DNA of 64,000 nucleotides from Methylococcaceae bacterium UBA6146 (lineage in GTDB: Bacteria; Pseudomonadota; Gammaproteobacteria; Methylococcales; Methylomonadaceae). The position numbers were made by a program, and so were the translations under genes. Shown piece after piece: positions 18,331-27,767 of the stretch. Numbering within the stretch: position 1 is the stretch's first letter; each line of letters starts with the position of its first letter. The notes under the pieces were generated by a model. It searched no databases, was not told the origin of the DNA, and saw nothing but the letters and a program-made list of their open reading frames with translations. The stretch lies in the NCBI GenBank assembly GCA_002422395.1, contig DIUY01000030.1, positions 1-64,000 on the forward strand, given 5' to 3'.

Positions 18331-19395
18331 ATGAATAAGAAAGTTGTGATGCTGTCCACTTCGGCACTTGGGGGCATGTTATCAGTAATAGAAGGTTACC
18401 AGCGTGATGGTATCTTTGAACGTTGGGGCGTGGAGTTTGTGCCTACCCATGTGGAAGGTTCCGCATCTAAAAAGATTTGGAAATTCCTAAAGGCTTTTGC
18501 TTATGTTTTCATGCTTGCTGTTAGAGGTCGTGTAGCCTTATTACATTGCCATGTGTCTATGGGCGGGAGTTTTTGGCGGAAATTCGCCTTGGCCTCGCTT
18601 GGCAGGCGCTTCGGTATTCCTGTCATACTGCATTTGCATGGGTCAGAAACAAAACTGTTTTATATCGCGTTGCCTTCATTTGCTAAGCGGATAGTCGCCC
18701 GGCAACTCACTGCGGCGTCTGTGGTGTTTGTGCTGTCTCAATCTTGGCGCTCGTTCGTGTTGGACGTGGCGCCAAAAGCGCAGGTTGTGGTGCTGCCGAA
18801 TTATGTCGAACTGCCTGAACCTACCGAAAAGCTAAGCCCAGACGCTAACATCAATGTGTTGTTCCTAGGTCTGGTGGGTGACCGCAAAGGCGTGTATGAC
18901 CTTCTCCCGGCATTTGCAGCGGCGCTAAAAACAGTGCCACAATTGTTCCTTCGTATTGGCGGTAATGGCGAAGTGGAGAAAGCCCAAGCGCTTGCCGATA
19001 AGCTGGGCTTGCAAGCCAATGTTGATTGCTTGGGGTGGATCAGCGGAGATGCAAAAAATGATTTGTTACGGGACGCAGATATTTTTGTCCTGCCGTCCTA
19101 TAACGAAGGATTGCCGGTAAGTATTCTTGAGGCAATGTCTTGGGGGCTTCCGGTCATTACAACCGCTGTGGGGGGTATTCCTGAGCTGATTAAAGATCAT
19201 GTCAACGGTTTTTTAATTTCACCAGGTGATATTCCTGCGTTGCAAAATCTGTTGGAGCAACTGGGCGGCAACCCTGATATCCGCCGTCGTGTTGGGTTGG
19301 CTGCACGCGAGTCGATTAAGGAAGAATACTCTAAAGAGGTCATTTTGCCCATATTGTCATCCGTTTATGAGGCTTATGTGAATGATCAAAAATAA
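18331..19395 (+). CDS. Family 1/4 glycosyltransferase (GT-B fold)
   Basis: This cytoplasmic retaining-type glycosyltransferase of 354 aa assembles the repeat unit. The N-terminal domain includes VALLHCHVSMGGSF and VILHLHGSE. The C-terminal nucleotide-sugar domain has INVLFLGLVGDRKGVYDLL and the E-x7-E motif PSYNEGLPVSILEAM, then GLPVITTAVGGIPELI. The next gene starts within its last 14 bp. Confidence 0.92.
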   Translation: MNKKVVMLSTSALGGMLSVIEGYQRDGIFERWGVEFVPTHVEGSASKKIWKFLKAFAYVFMLAVRGRVALLHCHVSMGGSFWRKFALASLGRRFGIPVILHLHGSETKLFYIALPSFAKRIVARQLTAASVVFVLSQSWRSFVLDVAPKAQVVVLPNYVELPEPTEKLSPDANINVLFLGLVGDRKGVYDLLPAFAAALKTVPQLFLRIGGNGEVEKAQALADKLGLQANVDCLGWISGDAKNDLLRDADIFVLPSYNEGLPVSILEAMSWGLPVITTAVGGIPELIKDHVNGFLISPGDIPALQNLLEQLGGNPDIRRRVGLAARESIKEEYSKEVILPILSSVYEAYVNDQK

Positions 19396-20437
19396 AATAG
19401 GTTTTGAAGATCATGTAAGCCCTATGAAGATAGTATTGTCAACTGATTACGAGGTTTTTTTTGGGCAAAGCACCGGCACAGTCGAGGACACTTTGCTGGG
19501 CCCGTCGCAGGCCTTGTGTGATATTGCCGCACGTCATGGTGTGCCGCTGGTGTTTTTTGTCGATATTGGCTTTTTACTGCGCTTGCGTAAGGAAGCGCTC
19601 CGGTTTCCGCAGTTGATGCGTGACTATGATAGGGTGATGCGGCAATTGACGCAGTTTGTTGCCGCAGGCCATGAACTCCAGTTGCATGTGCACCCTCATT
19701 GGGAAGATTCGTATTGGAATGGCGAAGTTTGGCATATCGACACCCGGCGTTACCGGTTGCACGACTTTAGCGAACCTGAAATTGGCGAGATAGTCCAGCG
19801 TTATACCCAAGCGCTGCGTGCTATTGCTGGTGATGATGGGGTTTGCGCCTATCGGGCCGGTGGATGGATGGTACAGCCCTTTGAAAAAATCAGCGGGGCT
19901 TTGCGTGACATGGGCATTTATATTGACAGCACTATTTTTCCGGGGGGCACGTCAGAAGGCGATATCCATCAGTTTGATTTTTCTGGAGCGCCTCCGGCAA
20001 GCCATTGGTTTTTTGATAATGATCCGCTGGTGAGCAATCCCGAAGGTGAGTTCCTGGAAATCCCGATAGCAAGCCACCAAGTGTCACCGGCCTTTTATTG
20101 GCGCTTTGCACTCGCCAAAAAATTTGGCGGGATCAGGCATCAAACGTTTGGCAAGGGCAAGCCTGTCCCGATGAGGCGTGCCGAATTCATCAGGAAACTA
20201 AGCCATTGGACGAACAGTGTGGTGTCGATGGATGGTTACAAGGCTAGTTTTTTAGCTGATGCTTTCCATCAATATCAGTTGGCGGGCAAGACGGATTTTG
20301 TGGTGATGGGGCATCCTAAGGCGCTTACACGTTATTCACTGGAACAATTGGCGTGTTTTATTGAATGTGGCAAGGCCAGCCAATTTAATCAATTTGTAGG
20401 TTTTGGCGATTATCAGAGCCGCTTGACTAACCGCTAG
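19382..20437 (+). CDS. Polysaccharide deacetylase-like protein (GH/deacetylase fold)
   Basis: This 351-aa protein resembles NodB-type polysaccharide deacetylases and related (beta/alpha)-barrel enzymes: LSTDYEVFFG contains the early metal Asp; ELQLHVHPHWEDS holds two His; CAYRAGGWMV and IDSTIFPGG match later strands; VVMGHPKALT is near the C-terminus. The likely role is removing N-acetyl groups from, or otherwise trimming, the polymer. There is no signal peptide, so it may act in the cytoplasm. ATG 19382 overlaps the upstream gene by 14 bp; ATG 19424 (MKIVLSTDYEVFF) is an alternative start. Confidence 0.75.
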   Translation: MIKNKIGFEDHVSPMKIVLSTDYEVFFGQSTGTVEDTLLGPSQALCDIAARHGVPLVFFVDIGFLLRLRKEALRFPQLMRDYDRVMRQLTQFVAAGHELQLHVHPHWEDSYWNGEVWHIDTRRYRLHDFSEPEIGEIVQRYTQALRAIAGDDGVCAYRAGGWMVQPFEKISGALRDMGIYIDSTIFPGGTSEGDIHQFDFSGAPPASHWFFDNDPLVSNPEGEFLEIPIASHQVSPAFYWRFALAKKFGGIRHQTFGKGKPVPMRRAEFIRKLSHWTNSVVSMDGYKASFLADAFHQYQLAGKTDFVVMGHPKALTRYSLEQLACFIECGKASQFNQFVGFGDYQSRLTNR

Positions 20438-20604
20438 TGGTATGAAAAAGGGTTGGCGGGGCAGCTTGCCGCCGCCCTGTGGGTTTAGGTGGGGTTAAAT
20501 GCAGCCGTGTGAAGATTCAGATTGATTTACAACACAATTTTACTGCTTGCAGATAGTGTGTTTGCCAAGCGAATATTTTTCGATTCAGGATGGAGATAAA
20601 TAGT

Positions 20605-21720
20605 ATGGTACAACCTTTGGTTTTTCTTGTTGCCGGGGCGCGGCCTAATTTTATGAAGATTGCGCCGATTGTCCGCGCGTTGCAGGCTCATGGCGGTTTG
20701 GCATTTAAAATTATCCATACGGGCCAGCATTATGACCACGATATGAATGATGTTTTTTTTGACGAACTGGGCATTCCTGCGCCTGATGTTTTTATGGCGG
20801 CCGGCGGGGGAAGCCATGCCCAGCAGACCGCTAAAATTATGGTGGCGTTTGAGGAGCTTTGTCAGGCTGAACGGCCTGATGCCGTATTGGTTGTAGGCGA
20901 TGTCAACTCAACATTGGCTTGTTCAATTGTGGCGAAGAAGCTGAACATTTCCGTGGCTCATGTCGAAGCGGGCCTGCGTAGCGGTGACATGACCATGCCC
21001 GAGGAAATCAACCGTCTTGTCACCGACAGCATCTCCGATCTGTTTTTTGTCACCGAGACTAGCGGTGTCGATCATCTCCGGCAAGAAGGGAAAACGGAAT
21101 CGGCCATTCATTACGTGGGCCATGTCATGGTCGATAACTTGCTGTTTCAGGTTGAAAAGCTTGCCACAACCGACACTTCCGGGTTTGAGACCAGCGCCTT
21201 CAAGGCGGCAAGCACGGTTGACGGTGGCCGCTATGGGGTCATCACGTTGCATCGGCCAAGCAATGTGGATAATGCGGAAATGATGGCGTCGATTGCCGAT
21301 GCGCTCAAAGAAATTGCGCGGGAATTGCCCTTAATTTTTCCAATGCACCCTAGAACCCGTGCCAACTTGGAAAAGTTTGGTGTTGATCTTGGCCCGAACA
21401 TCACCCTGATAGGCCCACAGGCCTATATGTCTTTCCTTAATTTATGGAAAGATGCCGCCGTGGTGCTGACCGATAGCGGCGGAATTCAGGAAGAGACAAC
21501 AACACTAGGTGTGCCTTGCATCACCATTCGTGAGAATACCGAGCGTCCAATAACCGTCGATGAAGGCTCGAACGTGTTGGTTGGCACTGATCCGGTGCGT
21601 ATTGTGGCTGAGACGCGTAAGGTTCTGCGCGGTGAGGGTAAACAAGGACGCCGTCCCCATTTATGGGACGGCAAAGCGGCGGTGCGGATTGTCGAAGTGT
21701 TGGCGAAGGAGTTGTCGTGA
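20605..21720 (+). CDS. wecB: UDP-N-acetylglucosamine 2-epimerase (non-hydrolysing)
   Basis: WecB interconverts UDP-GlcNAc and UDP-ManNAc in the cytoplasm. It has about 371 aa. Signature blocks are FLVAGARPNFMKIAP, GQHYDHDM, VVGDVNSTLA, VAHVEAGLRSGDMTMPEEIN (catalytic acidic residues), LHRPSNVDN (catalytic His) and LTDSGGIQEE. ATG 20605 is chosen because GGAG at 20592-20595 sits 9 bp upstream; an in-frame ATG at 20590 lies upstream of it. Together with the next gene it implies ManNAc or a derivative in the polymer. Confidence 0.96.
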   Translation: MVQPLVFLVAGARPNFMKIAPIVRALQAHGGLAFKIIHTGQHYDHDMNDVFFDELGIPAPDVFMAAGGGSHAQQTAKIMVAFEELCQAERPDAVLVVGDVNSTLACSIVAKKLNISVAHVEAGLRSGDMTMPEEINRLVTDSISDLFFVTETSGVDHLRQEGKTESAIHYVGHVMVDNLLFQVEKLATTDTSGFETSAFKAASTVDGGRYGVITLHRPSNVDNAEMMASIADALKEIARELPLIFPMHPRTRANLEKFGVDLGPNITLIGPQAYMSFLNLWKDAAVVLTDSGGIQEETTTLGVPCITIRENTERPITVDEGSNVLVGTDPVRIVAETRKVLRGEGKQGRRPHLWDGKAAVRIVEVLAKELS

Positions 21721-22469
21721 ACCAGCGGATTGAAATGATGGGCTGTCAGATTGACAACCTGTCGATGGAAGAAACGCTGCAAGTTATTGAGGGTTTCATC
21801 AAGTCAGGATTGCCGCATCAGCATGTGGTGGTAAATGTAGATAAATTGGTGAAGGCCAGCCGTGATCAAAAATTACGGCGCATCATCAATGACTGTGCGT
21901 TAATCAATGTTGATGGTATGCCGGTAGTCTGGGCCTCCCGCCTACTAGGCAAGCCGCTCAAGGAACGCGTTGCTGGCGTGGATTTGTTCGAAGCGCTTAT
22001 GCAGCGGTCGGCTGTAAAGGGGTGGCGTGTGTTCCTGCTGGGTGCGACCGAAGAAGTCGTGTCTTTGGCAAAACAGATTTACGAACGAAAATACCCTGGG
22101 CTGACGGTGGCCGGTCACCGTAATGGTTATTGGCGTCAGGAAGAAGAGGCGGATGTGGTGGCGCAAATCAAGGCGGCGCAAGCCGACCTTCTGTTTGTCG
22201 CGATTAGTTCACCGAAAAAAGAGCATTTTCTTGGGCAGTATCAAGCTGAAATGAAAATCCCTTTTGCTATGGGGGTGGGCGGGACGCTGGATGTTGCGAC
22301 TGGCAAAGTTAAACGTGCGCCCGTCTGGATGCAAAAAAACGGTCTGGAATGGTTTTATCGGTTTTTGCAAGAACCACGGCGTATGTTCAAGCGCTATTTT
22401 ATTGATGATATGGCGTTTTTTATATTGTTTGCAAAAGAGGTTTTTGCAAAGTTTCGACGGACTAATTAA
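21717..22469 (+). CDS. WecG/TagA/CpsF family glycosyltransferase (GT26)
   Basis: This glycosyltransferase of about 250 aa probably transfers ManNAc or ManNAc-derived sugar to the lipid-linked intermediate. Family motifs are VVNVDKLVKA, LINVDGMPVVWASRLLG, RVAGVDLFEALM, FLLGATEE and SSPKKEHFL. The start is GTG 21717, overlapping the wecB stop by 3 bp, with a strong AAGGAG (21706-21711) 5 bp upstream; the longer open frame from 21663 lies inside wecB and is not needed. The substrate assignment rests on the neighbouring wecB. Confidence 0.9.
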   Translation: MNQRIEMMGCQIDNLSMEETLQVIEGFIKSGLPHQHVVVNVDKLVKASRDQKLRRIINDCALINVDGMPVVWASRLLGKPLKERVAGVDLFEALMQRSAVKGWRVFLLGATEEVVSLAKQIYERKYPGLTVAGHRNGYWRQEEEADVVAQIKAAQADLLFVAISSPKKEHFLGQYQAEMKIPFAMGVGGTLDVATGKVKRAPVWMQKNGLEWFYRFLQEPRRMFKRYFIDDMAFFILFAKEVFAKFRRTN

Positions 22470-22480
22470 TCCCTATAGGA

Positions 22481-22501
22481 GCAAATATCTGAGATATTTG
22501 C
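22481..22501. terminator. Hairpin between convergent genes
   Basis: GCAAATATC-TGA-GATATTTGC is a perfect 9-bp stem in the 58-bp gap between the convergent GT26 gene and the FN3 protein gene. No T-run follows, so termination by it is probable from position only. Confidence 0.4.
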
Positions 22502-22527
22502 CTGTTTATAAAATAAATTGGCTCATG

Positions 22528-24132
22528 TTAACGCCGATTTGTCCTAAAGCTGGATAGCTCGGAAAAAGTGCTGACAGAACCCTTGTAAGCCGCGATTTTG
22601 TAGTAATACGTGGTTTTTTTGGAAAGCCCGGATATTTCTAGGGTGTGGCCAGTAGCTAAATCGTTGGCGATAACTTGTGAACTGAGCTTATCTATGCTGT
22701 TTCCGTAATAAATTATGCCGGTAGAAGCTAGGTTGGTGTTCCAGTTAATCGTTGCGCTGTTAGCGCTTATGTTGTCGGCATAATAAGAGTTTATGTTGAG
22801 CGTTGCCAAAGGCACACTGATTGTTGCGGTGTTGCTTGAGGCGGAGAGGTTATTGGCGCCATCATAGGCATTGACCGTGTAGCTGTAGTTTGCCCCTTCA
22901 ATAACCGCAGTATCTGTAAAGCTTGTGGTGGTGCTAGAGCCAATTTCTGTCCCATCCCGGTAGATTTTGTAACCGGCAACGCTCACATTGTCAGTCGATG
23001 CGTCCCATGAGAGATTGGCTGTTGAGGAATCAGGCACGGTTACTGTGAGATTTAAGGGGTTTGATGGCGGTGTGGTGTCAGCCGCGCCAATGGGGAATAC
23101 AAAGAACTTGGCTGTTTTCCAAAATGAAGCGCGGGTGTAGGGATAAGGGAGTGGTTCATTCCATAGATACATATCCATGGACCACCAATGTGGTTTTGTT
23201 CCTAATGCCAACGTAGGGCCGGCTTTTTCTATGACTAGCGTGTTGTTCACTGAGATTTGCAAAAGCCCCTTGCCGCCTTGTTCTGTTGCGCGTTCATCCA
23301 GAAAGGCTTCGATAACAATTGGCACCATCGTGTTTCTAGGGATACCGTTAACCCTGCCAATTTCTTTTGGCGCAGTTGCTGTCCCTACCCGCTGGAAAAA
23401 AGTGACCATCAGTTTCGATGCGTCATTGGCATCGGTGTCAACGTTCGCTGCCAACGGCGGGTTAGATTGGTTCATGCTGTGCATTTGCCAGAACAGCACC
23501 GGGCTTGCTCCGGTTGGGGTCAATACCCAGTCATTAACGCCATCTGCGTTGCCAAAAGCAACTTCAAGTTCCCAGCGCACATGGGTGCGGGGTGGAATGG
23601 CGAACGCATTAAGCTGGGATCTGCATTTGCCCTCGGTGATATTGTCCCCGGCGTTATACCTGACCATCGTGACGGGGTCATTATTGACGGTTTGCTTATC
23701 GGCCCTGCCAGGAAATCCGGCGTTAGTGATCTGCCCAACATTGAGATTGTAAGAACCGGAGAGGGGAGGGGTAAAAGATGCCGCAAAAACAGGGTCCCAT
23801 GCCTGTATCTGGGCTGCATCGGCTTTTCCTGTTTGGGTGTTGATAAACGGCATTGCGCCGCTGAAATCATGTGTGCGGGCTGAGCCCCACAAAGGGATAG
23901 TGACTTGTGTCCCCTGGATGTTCACTTGGTAAGGCTCCATCGCGACAAATGGACTGTCTGCACTTGCCCCAGGGTAAGTTGTTTCGGAGTCCGGCATCGG
24001 TAGCGGGCTGGACGTGGCGACACTAACCCCGCCAGCGAGCAACAATAAAAGGTATAAAATATGTCGATTAAAGAGAGTTGATCTAAGCCGCTGAGGGGCT
24101 AAAAAATAGCGGCTTTGGCTGTTGGGTTTCAT
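22528..24132 (-). CDS. Secreted polysaccharide-lyase-like protein with two FN3 domains
   Basis: This exported protein of 534 aa has a signal anchor or peptide at about residues 24-42 (HILYLLLLLAGGVSVATSS), a jelly-roll-like domain to about residue 350, then two fibronectin type III domains (about 352-440, PPSNPLNLTVTVPDSSTANL, and 445-532, ATINWNTNLASTGIIYYG). The N-terminal domain carries WELEVAFGN, VLFWQMHSMNQSNPP and PHWWSMDMYLWNE, resembling heparinase-like or alginate-lyase-like folds. It faces the eps locus, so a polymer-trimming or biofilm-release role is plausible. Its leader holds a c-di-GMP riboswitch. There is no PEP-CTERM tail. The catalytic assignment is inference. Confidence 0.72.
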   Translation of the reverse strand: MKPNSQSRYFLAPQRLRSTLFNRHILYLLLLLAGGVSVATSSPLPMPDSETTYPGASADSPFVAMEPYQVNIQGTQVTIPLWGSARTHDFSGAMPFINTQTGKADAAQIQAWDPVFAASFTPPLSGSYNLNVGQITNAGFPGRADKQTVNNDPVTMVRYNAGDNITEGKCRSQLNAFAIPPRTHVRWELEVAFGNADGVNDWVLTPTGASPVLFWQMHSMNQSNPPLAANVDTDANDASKLMVTFFQRVGTATAPKEIGRVNGIPRNTMVPIVIEAFLDERATEQGGKGLLQISVNNTLVIEKAGPTLALGTKPHWWSMDMYLWNEPLPYPYTRASFWKTAKFFVFPIGAADTTPPSNPLNLTVTVPDSSTANLSWDASTDNVSVAGYKIYRDGTEIGSSTTTSFTDTAVIEGANYSYTVNAYDGANNLSASSNTATISVPLATLNINSYYADNISANSATINWNTNLASTGIIYYGNSIDKLSSQVIANDLATGHTLEISGLSKKTTYYYKIAAYKGSVSTFSELSSFRTNRR

Positions 24133-24221
24133 GACTCTCTTCTCCTAAATTTTAATAATTAGGTCCGAGGAGTTCCTGAACGGGTGATATACCTTCAATC
24201 AAGCAGTATTGGACTGCTTTT

Positions 24222-24304
24222 GGATCTGGCAACCCCACTGTCATAGGAATGGCTCCGTTAGACTGGAAATTTTGCGTCACCACCTTTCGATGGTTTTGCC
24301 GTTT
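24222..24304 (-). ncRNA. c-di-GMP-I (GEMM) riboswitch aptamer
   Basis: On the minus strand this leader reads GGCAAAACC (24300-24292), a GAAA tetraloop (24288-24285), GGTGGTGACGCAAA (24284-24271), a second stem region with CTAACGGAGCC, and a 3' GGGGTTGCC (24236-24228) that can pair back to the 5' GGCAAAACC. The order matches the GEMM-I aptamer, including the conserved GAC-GCAAA block. It lies about 90 nt before the start codon of the secreted FN3 protein. Downstream, a CTCCT (in GGAACTCCTCGG) could pair with the AGGAG ribosome-binding site, a possible expression platform. Confidence 0.83.
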
Positions 24305-24449
24305 TCAGATTTAAATTGTTTGTATTAGTTTAGAAGAAAATATTTTTTTTGTTAAAAAATTTACTAAATAGTGAGTTTCGTCTTATTGATGCTGGCTTAG
24401 CTAGGTTCTGTTGACATAGCGTCGCGGTTTAGGGGCGGCTGGAGTGGAT

Positions 24450-27400
24450 TCATAACGGCTCAAACAACGCAGTCAAATCATCGGCGGTCAGTTTTAATGA
24501 CGCCTCAGCAGCATCGTCTTGGTAAATGCCCGCCGCTAAAGCCCGTTTCCTTTCCTGCATGGCGATGATTTTTTCTTCCACCGTGTTTTCTGTTATCAGC
24601 TTATATACAAACACGGGTTTGTCCTGGCCGATACGATGCGAGCGGTCGGCCGCCTGGCTTTCGGCCGCCGGATTCCACCACGGGTCATAAATGATCACGG
24701 TATCGGCCTCGGTCAGGTTTAAACCGACGCCACCGGCTTTCAAGCTAATTAAAAACACATCCACCGCGCCGCTTTTAAATTGCTCTATTGCCTCATCACG
24801 TTTTTTAGTTTGTCCGGTCAGCTTGCTGTAGCCGATATTGCGGGCGGCAAGCTCCTGTTCGATGATGGCAATCATCCGCGTGAACTGTGAAAACACCAGA
24901 ATACGGCGGCCTTCTTCGAGTTGTTCCGGCAGCATTTCCATCAATAGGTCGAGCTTGGCGGATTCGGTGATTTTTTGGGCTGTTTTTAGCGATAGGGTGC
25001 GCGGGTCGCAGCAGGTTTGCCGAAGTTTTAACAGCGCATCCAAAATGGTGATGTGGCTGCGAGACAGCCCTTTTTGGGCGATGGCGTCACGGACTTTTTT
25101 CTCCATTGTCAACCGGATGCTTTCGTATAAAGCCGCCTGTTTGGGGTGTAGCGGCACTGAGCGGATCATCTCGGTTTTAGGTGGCAATTCGGTGGCCACG
25201 TCCTGTTTGGTGCGGCGCAACATAAACGGCGCGATACGGTTGGATAGGCGTAAGCGTTGCCCGTTATCGCCATGAATTTCAATCGGCGTCCGGTACAGCC
25301 GCTTAAAGTTGGTGCTATTGCCAAGAAAGCCGGGCATCAGGAAATCAAACTGCGCCCAAAGCTCGCCCAGATGGTTTTCCATCGGCGTACCGGTCAGGCA
25401 TAGCCGATGGCTGGATTTTATTTGGCGCACTATCTGCGAGGCTTTTGCCAGCGGGTTTTTAATGACTTGCGCCTCGTCGAGAACCAGATAATAGTAATCA
25501 TGTTCCAGCAAGGTTTCTTCATCCCGGGGCAATAATGGATAGGTTGTGAGTATCAGGTCGTAGTCATTGATTTTACTGAACAGTTGTTTGCGCTCAGTGC
25601 CTTGTAAGGTCAGCACTTTTAAGTCGGGCGTGAAGCGTCCGGCTTCCCGCCGCCAGTTGCTCATCAGGCTGGTTGGCGCAATGATCAGGCAGGGCGAAAT
25701 CATGCGGCCACTTTGTTTTTCCAACAAAAGATGGGTGAGCGTCTGGACGGTTTTGCCTAGCCCCATATCGTCGGCAAGAATGCCGGCAAATCGGTATTCC
25801 CGCAAAAATTGCAGCCAGTTAAGCCCTTGTTGCTGGTATTGCCTAAGCTCTGCGTTAAGGTTGGCAGGCAGGGCAACGTCTTGAATACCCGTGAAATTTT
25901 TTAGTTTTTGAGCGAGTTCGCGCAGTTCCTTGCCGCCAGTTAGGGAAAACAGGCCATAACTGTGCTCTTCCAGGTCGGCAAGGCTGGCGACATTGAAACG
26001 GGATAATTTAAGGCTGCCATCATTAGTGAGCGAACTTGTGTTGAATAACTCAAACAATATATTGAGGATCGGCTTAAGCTGCTCGCTGGGCATGCTCAGA
26101 TAACTGTGGTTGCCTAGCGGGATGCTCAGTGTTTCCGGCAAATTTTCAGGGTCGTAGTTTTCCAGCACCGGCATAATTAACGGCAATAACGCATGGGTCT
26201 GGCCGTTGATTTCTATGTTAAAGCGCATTTCAAACCAGTCGTTCTGGCTTTCGCCAATTTCGGCGTCAAAGGTTTGCGCGGTCTGGAAATTAAGCAGGAA
26301 ACTGTCATCGACAGTAATTAGCCAACCTTCGCTTTCCAGCACCGGAACGGTATGTTGCAAGAACTGCCCCCAACGGGCCGCGCCCGCTAAGGATGCCTTT
26401 TCATCAGGGCTGAACAGAATAAGTTCTTGTAGGCTAGGGTGGTCCGCCGTGATGAAGCCCAGCTCGGTCAGCCGGGCGATGGCCTGCTGTTCAGTTTCCA
26501 ACTGACGTTTTATCCGCACCAGACCCTCGCCCGTTTTTGCCACGCTGTACTCTAAAGCCTCAGCCGCAGAGACCAGCCACTCGCCATAACGGAAAGCCAG
26601 GCGGATAAAATGACCGTAATGCCCGGTATCGATTGGCTGGCCAAATAACAGTAACACCGGTGTCGGGCTGAGGCTGTTTTCTTCAGTTAACAGCAATTGT
26701 TTTGGTGTCGGCAAAGGTAGCTCAGGATGTTCAATGACCAGCCGTCGGCTGAACTCATCGGCAAGCGCTGCGGGTACGGGCGGGACGGTCAGGATTTTTT
26801 TTAATTGCCCCGTGCTGATGGATTTCGTGTTGACTGTGCCTAGCGTGCCCGGCACGGTATCCAGGTAGCAAGGCGGATCGGTAAACAGCAGCAGTGTGGT
26901 GTCGGGTAGTGCGGCGGTTAATTGGTAGTCGCCGTTGTCCGCTTGTTGCCAGGCAAATGCCAGGTCGCGGTTTGCACCCATTTTGAGTGGCCGGTTTTCA
27001 CCGTCTTGCCAATACAGCCGCCCGGTTTGCAATAATTTTGACAGCGCCAAATAACCGGCTGCCCCCGAAACTACGGGAAGCCCGGCTGAAGTATTGGCGG
27101 CAGAAAGCAATTTGATTATTTCCTCATCTTGCGGATGGAAATAGTTCACATATGAAAAACTGTAGCGCAGGTTGTTTAAGTTAGTTCTCCGGCCCTTGCT
27201 TAAGCCGCCGGATTTTTTTTCTCGGGTAATAAAAATATCAATGATAAATTCATTGGCGGTTTTGCTGGGTTTAAGAAGATAAGCAAGAAATTCTTGATAG
27301 TTGTTGTGGGATAAAGGCGCTGGCTCAGTGAGGTCGTCCAGCCAATCTAGGCAGCTGGGGCGGGCGCTTTCCACTATGGCATCAGGCAATGTAGAGGCCC

Positions 27401-27698
27401 GGTATTTAAGACAAGCGGCGGCAACATGTTTGCAGTTATAGCCGATAGGGCATGAGCAATCGCCTTCAATCTCTGCGGAGCTGTAATCAGGCCGCCAGAC
27501 GACACGGATGTTTTGCTTATAAGGGTTGCTGGCCGTGCCTCTTACGGTTGCATTCAGTTGCACAAAAAGTGCACCTTCATTGGTGACTGTCACATCTAGC
27601 ACTTGACCTTTCTCAAAATAACGTTTCCCCCGCTCGTAATAGTCTTCTTCGCATTCGTAGCGGATATCAGAGATAAGCAGTTTTTTCGATGCAGTCAT
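24450..27698 (-). CDS. SWIM zinc finger / SNF2-family helicase
   Basis: This DNA-dependent ATPase of the Swi2/Snf2 (HepA-like) family has about 1082 aa. An N-terminal SWIM zinc finger is visible (CSCPIGYNCKHVAAACLKY, about residues 78-96), followed by a long middle region and a C-terminal helicase core: motif I ADDMGLGKTVQT, motif II LVLDEAQVIKN, motif III LTGTPMENHLGELW, motif V LKAGGVGLNLTEAD and motif VI QAADRSHRIGQ. Such proteins remodel protein-DNA or RNA-polymerase complexes; the precise role is unknown. The start MTASKKLLIS (27698) is preferred over the longer open frame to 27749. Confidence 0.9.
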   Translation of the reverse strand: MTASKKLLISDIRYECEEDYYERGKRYFEKGQVLDVTVTNEGALFVQLNATVRGTASNPYKQNIRVVWRPDYSSAEIEGDCSCPIGYNCKHVAAACLKYRASTLPDAIVESARPSCLDWLDDLTEPAPLSHNNYQEFLAYLLKPSKTANEFIIDIFITREKKSGGLSKGRRTNLNNLRYSFSYVNYFHPQDEEIIKLLSAANTSAGLPVVSGAAGYLALSKLLQTGRLYWQDGENRPLKMGANRDLAFAWQQADNGDYQLTAALPDTTLLLFTDPPCYLDTVPGTLGTVNTKSISTGQLKKILTVPPVPAALADEFSRRLVIEHPELPLPTPKQLLLTEENSLSPTPVLLLFGQPIDTGHYGHFIRLAFRYGEWLVSAAEALEYSVAKTGEGLVRIKRQLETEQQAIARLTELGFITADHPSLQELILFSPDEKASLAGAARWGQFLQHTVPVLESEGWLITVDDSFLLNFQTAQTFDAEIGESQNDWFEMRFNIEINGQTHALLPLIMPVLENYDPENLPETLSIPLGNHSYLSMPSEQLKPILNILFELFNTSSLTNDGSLKLSRFNVASLADLEEHSYGLFSLTGGKELRELAQKLKNFTGIQDVALPANLNAELRQYQQQGLNWLQFLREYRFAGILADDMGLGKTVQTLTHLLLEKQSGRMISPCLIIAPTSLMSNWRREAGRFTPDLKVLTLQGTERKQLFSKINDYDLILTTYPLLPRDEETLLEHDYYYLVLDEAQVIKNPLAKASQIVRQIKSSHRLCLTGTPMENHLGELWAQFDFLMPGFLGNSTNFKRLYRTPIEIHGDNGQRLRLSNRIAPFMLRRTKQDVATELPPKTEMIRSVPLHPKQAALYESIRLTMEKKVRDAIAQKGLSRSHITILDALLKLRQTCCDPRTLSLKTAQKITESAKLDLLMEMLPEQLEEGRRILVFSQFTRMIAIIEQELAARNIGYSKLTGQTKKRDEAIEQFKSGAVDVFLISLKAGGVGLNLTEADTVIIYDPWWNPAAESQAADRSHRIGQDKPVFVYKLITENTVEEKIIAMQERKRALAAGIYQDDAAEASLKLTADDLTALFEPL

Positions 27699-27767
27699 AA
27701 GCCGTGCTGTATATAGCGGAACAAACCGGATATTGTACAACAACTGCAATTAAGTGAAGGGTTTGGA

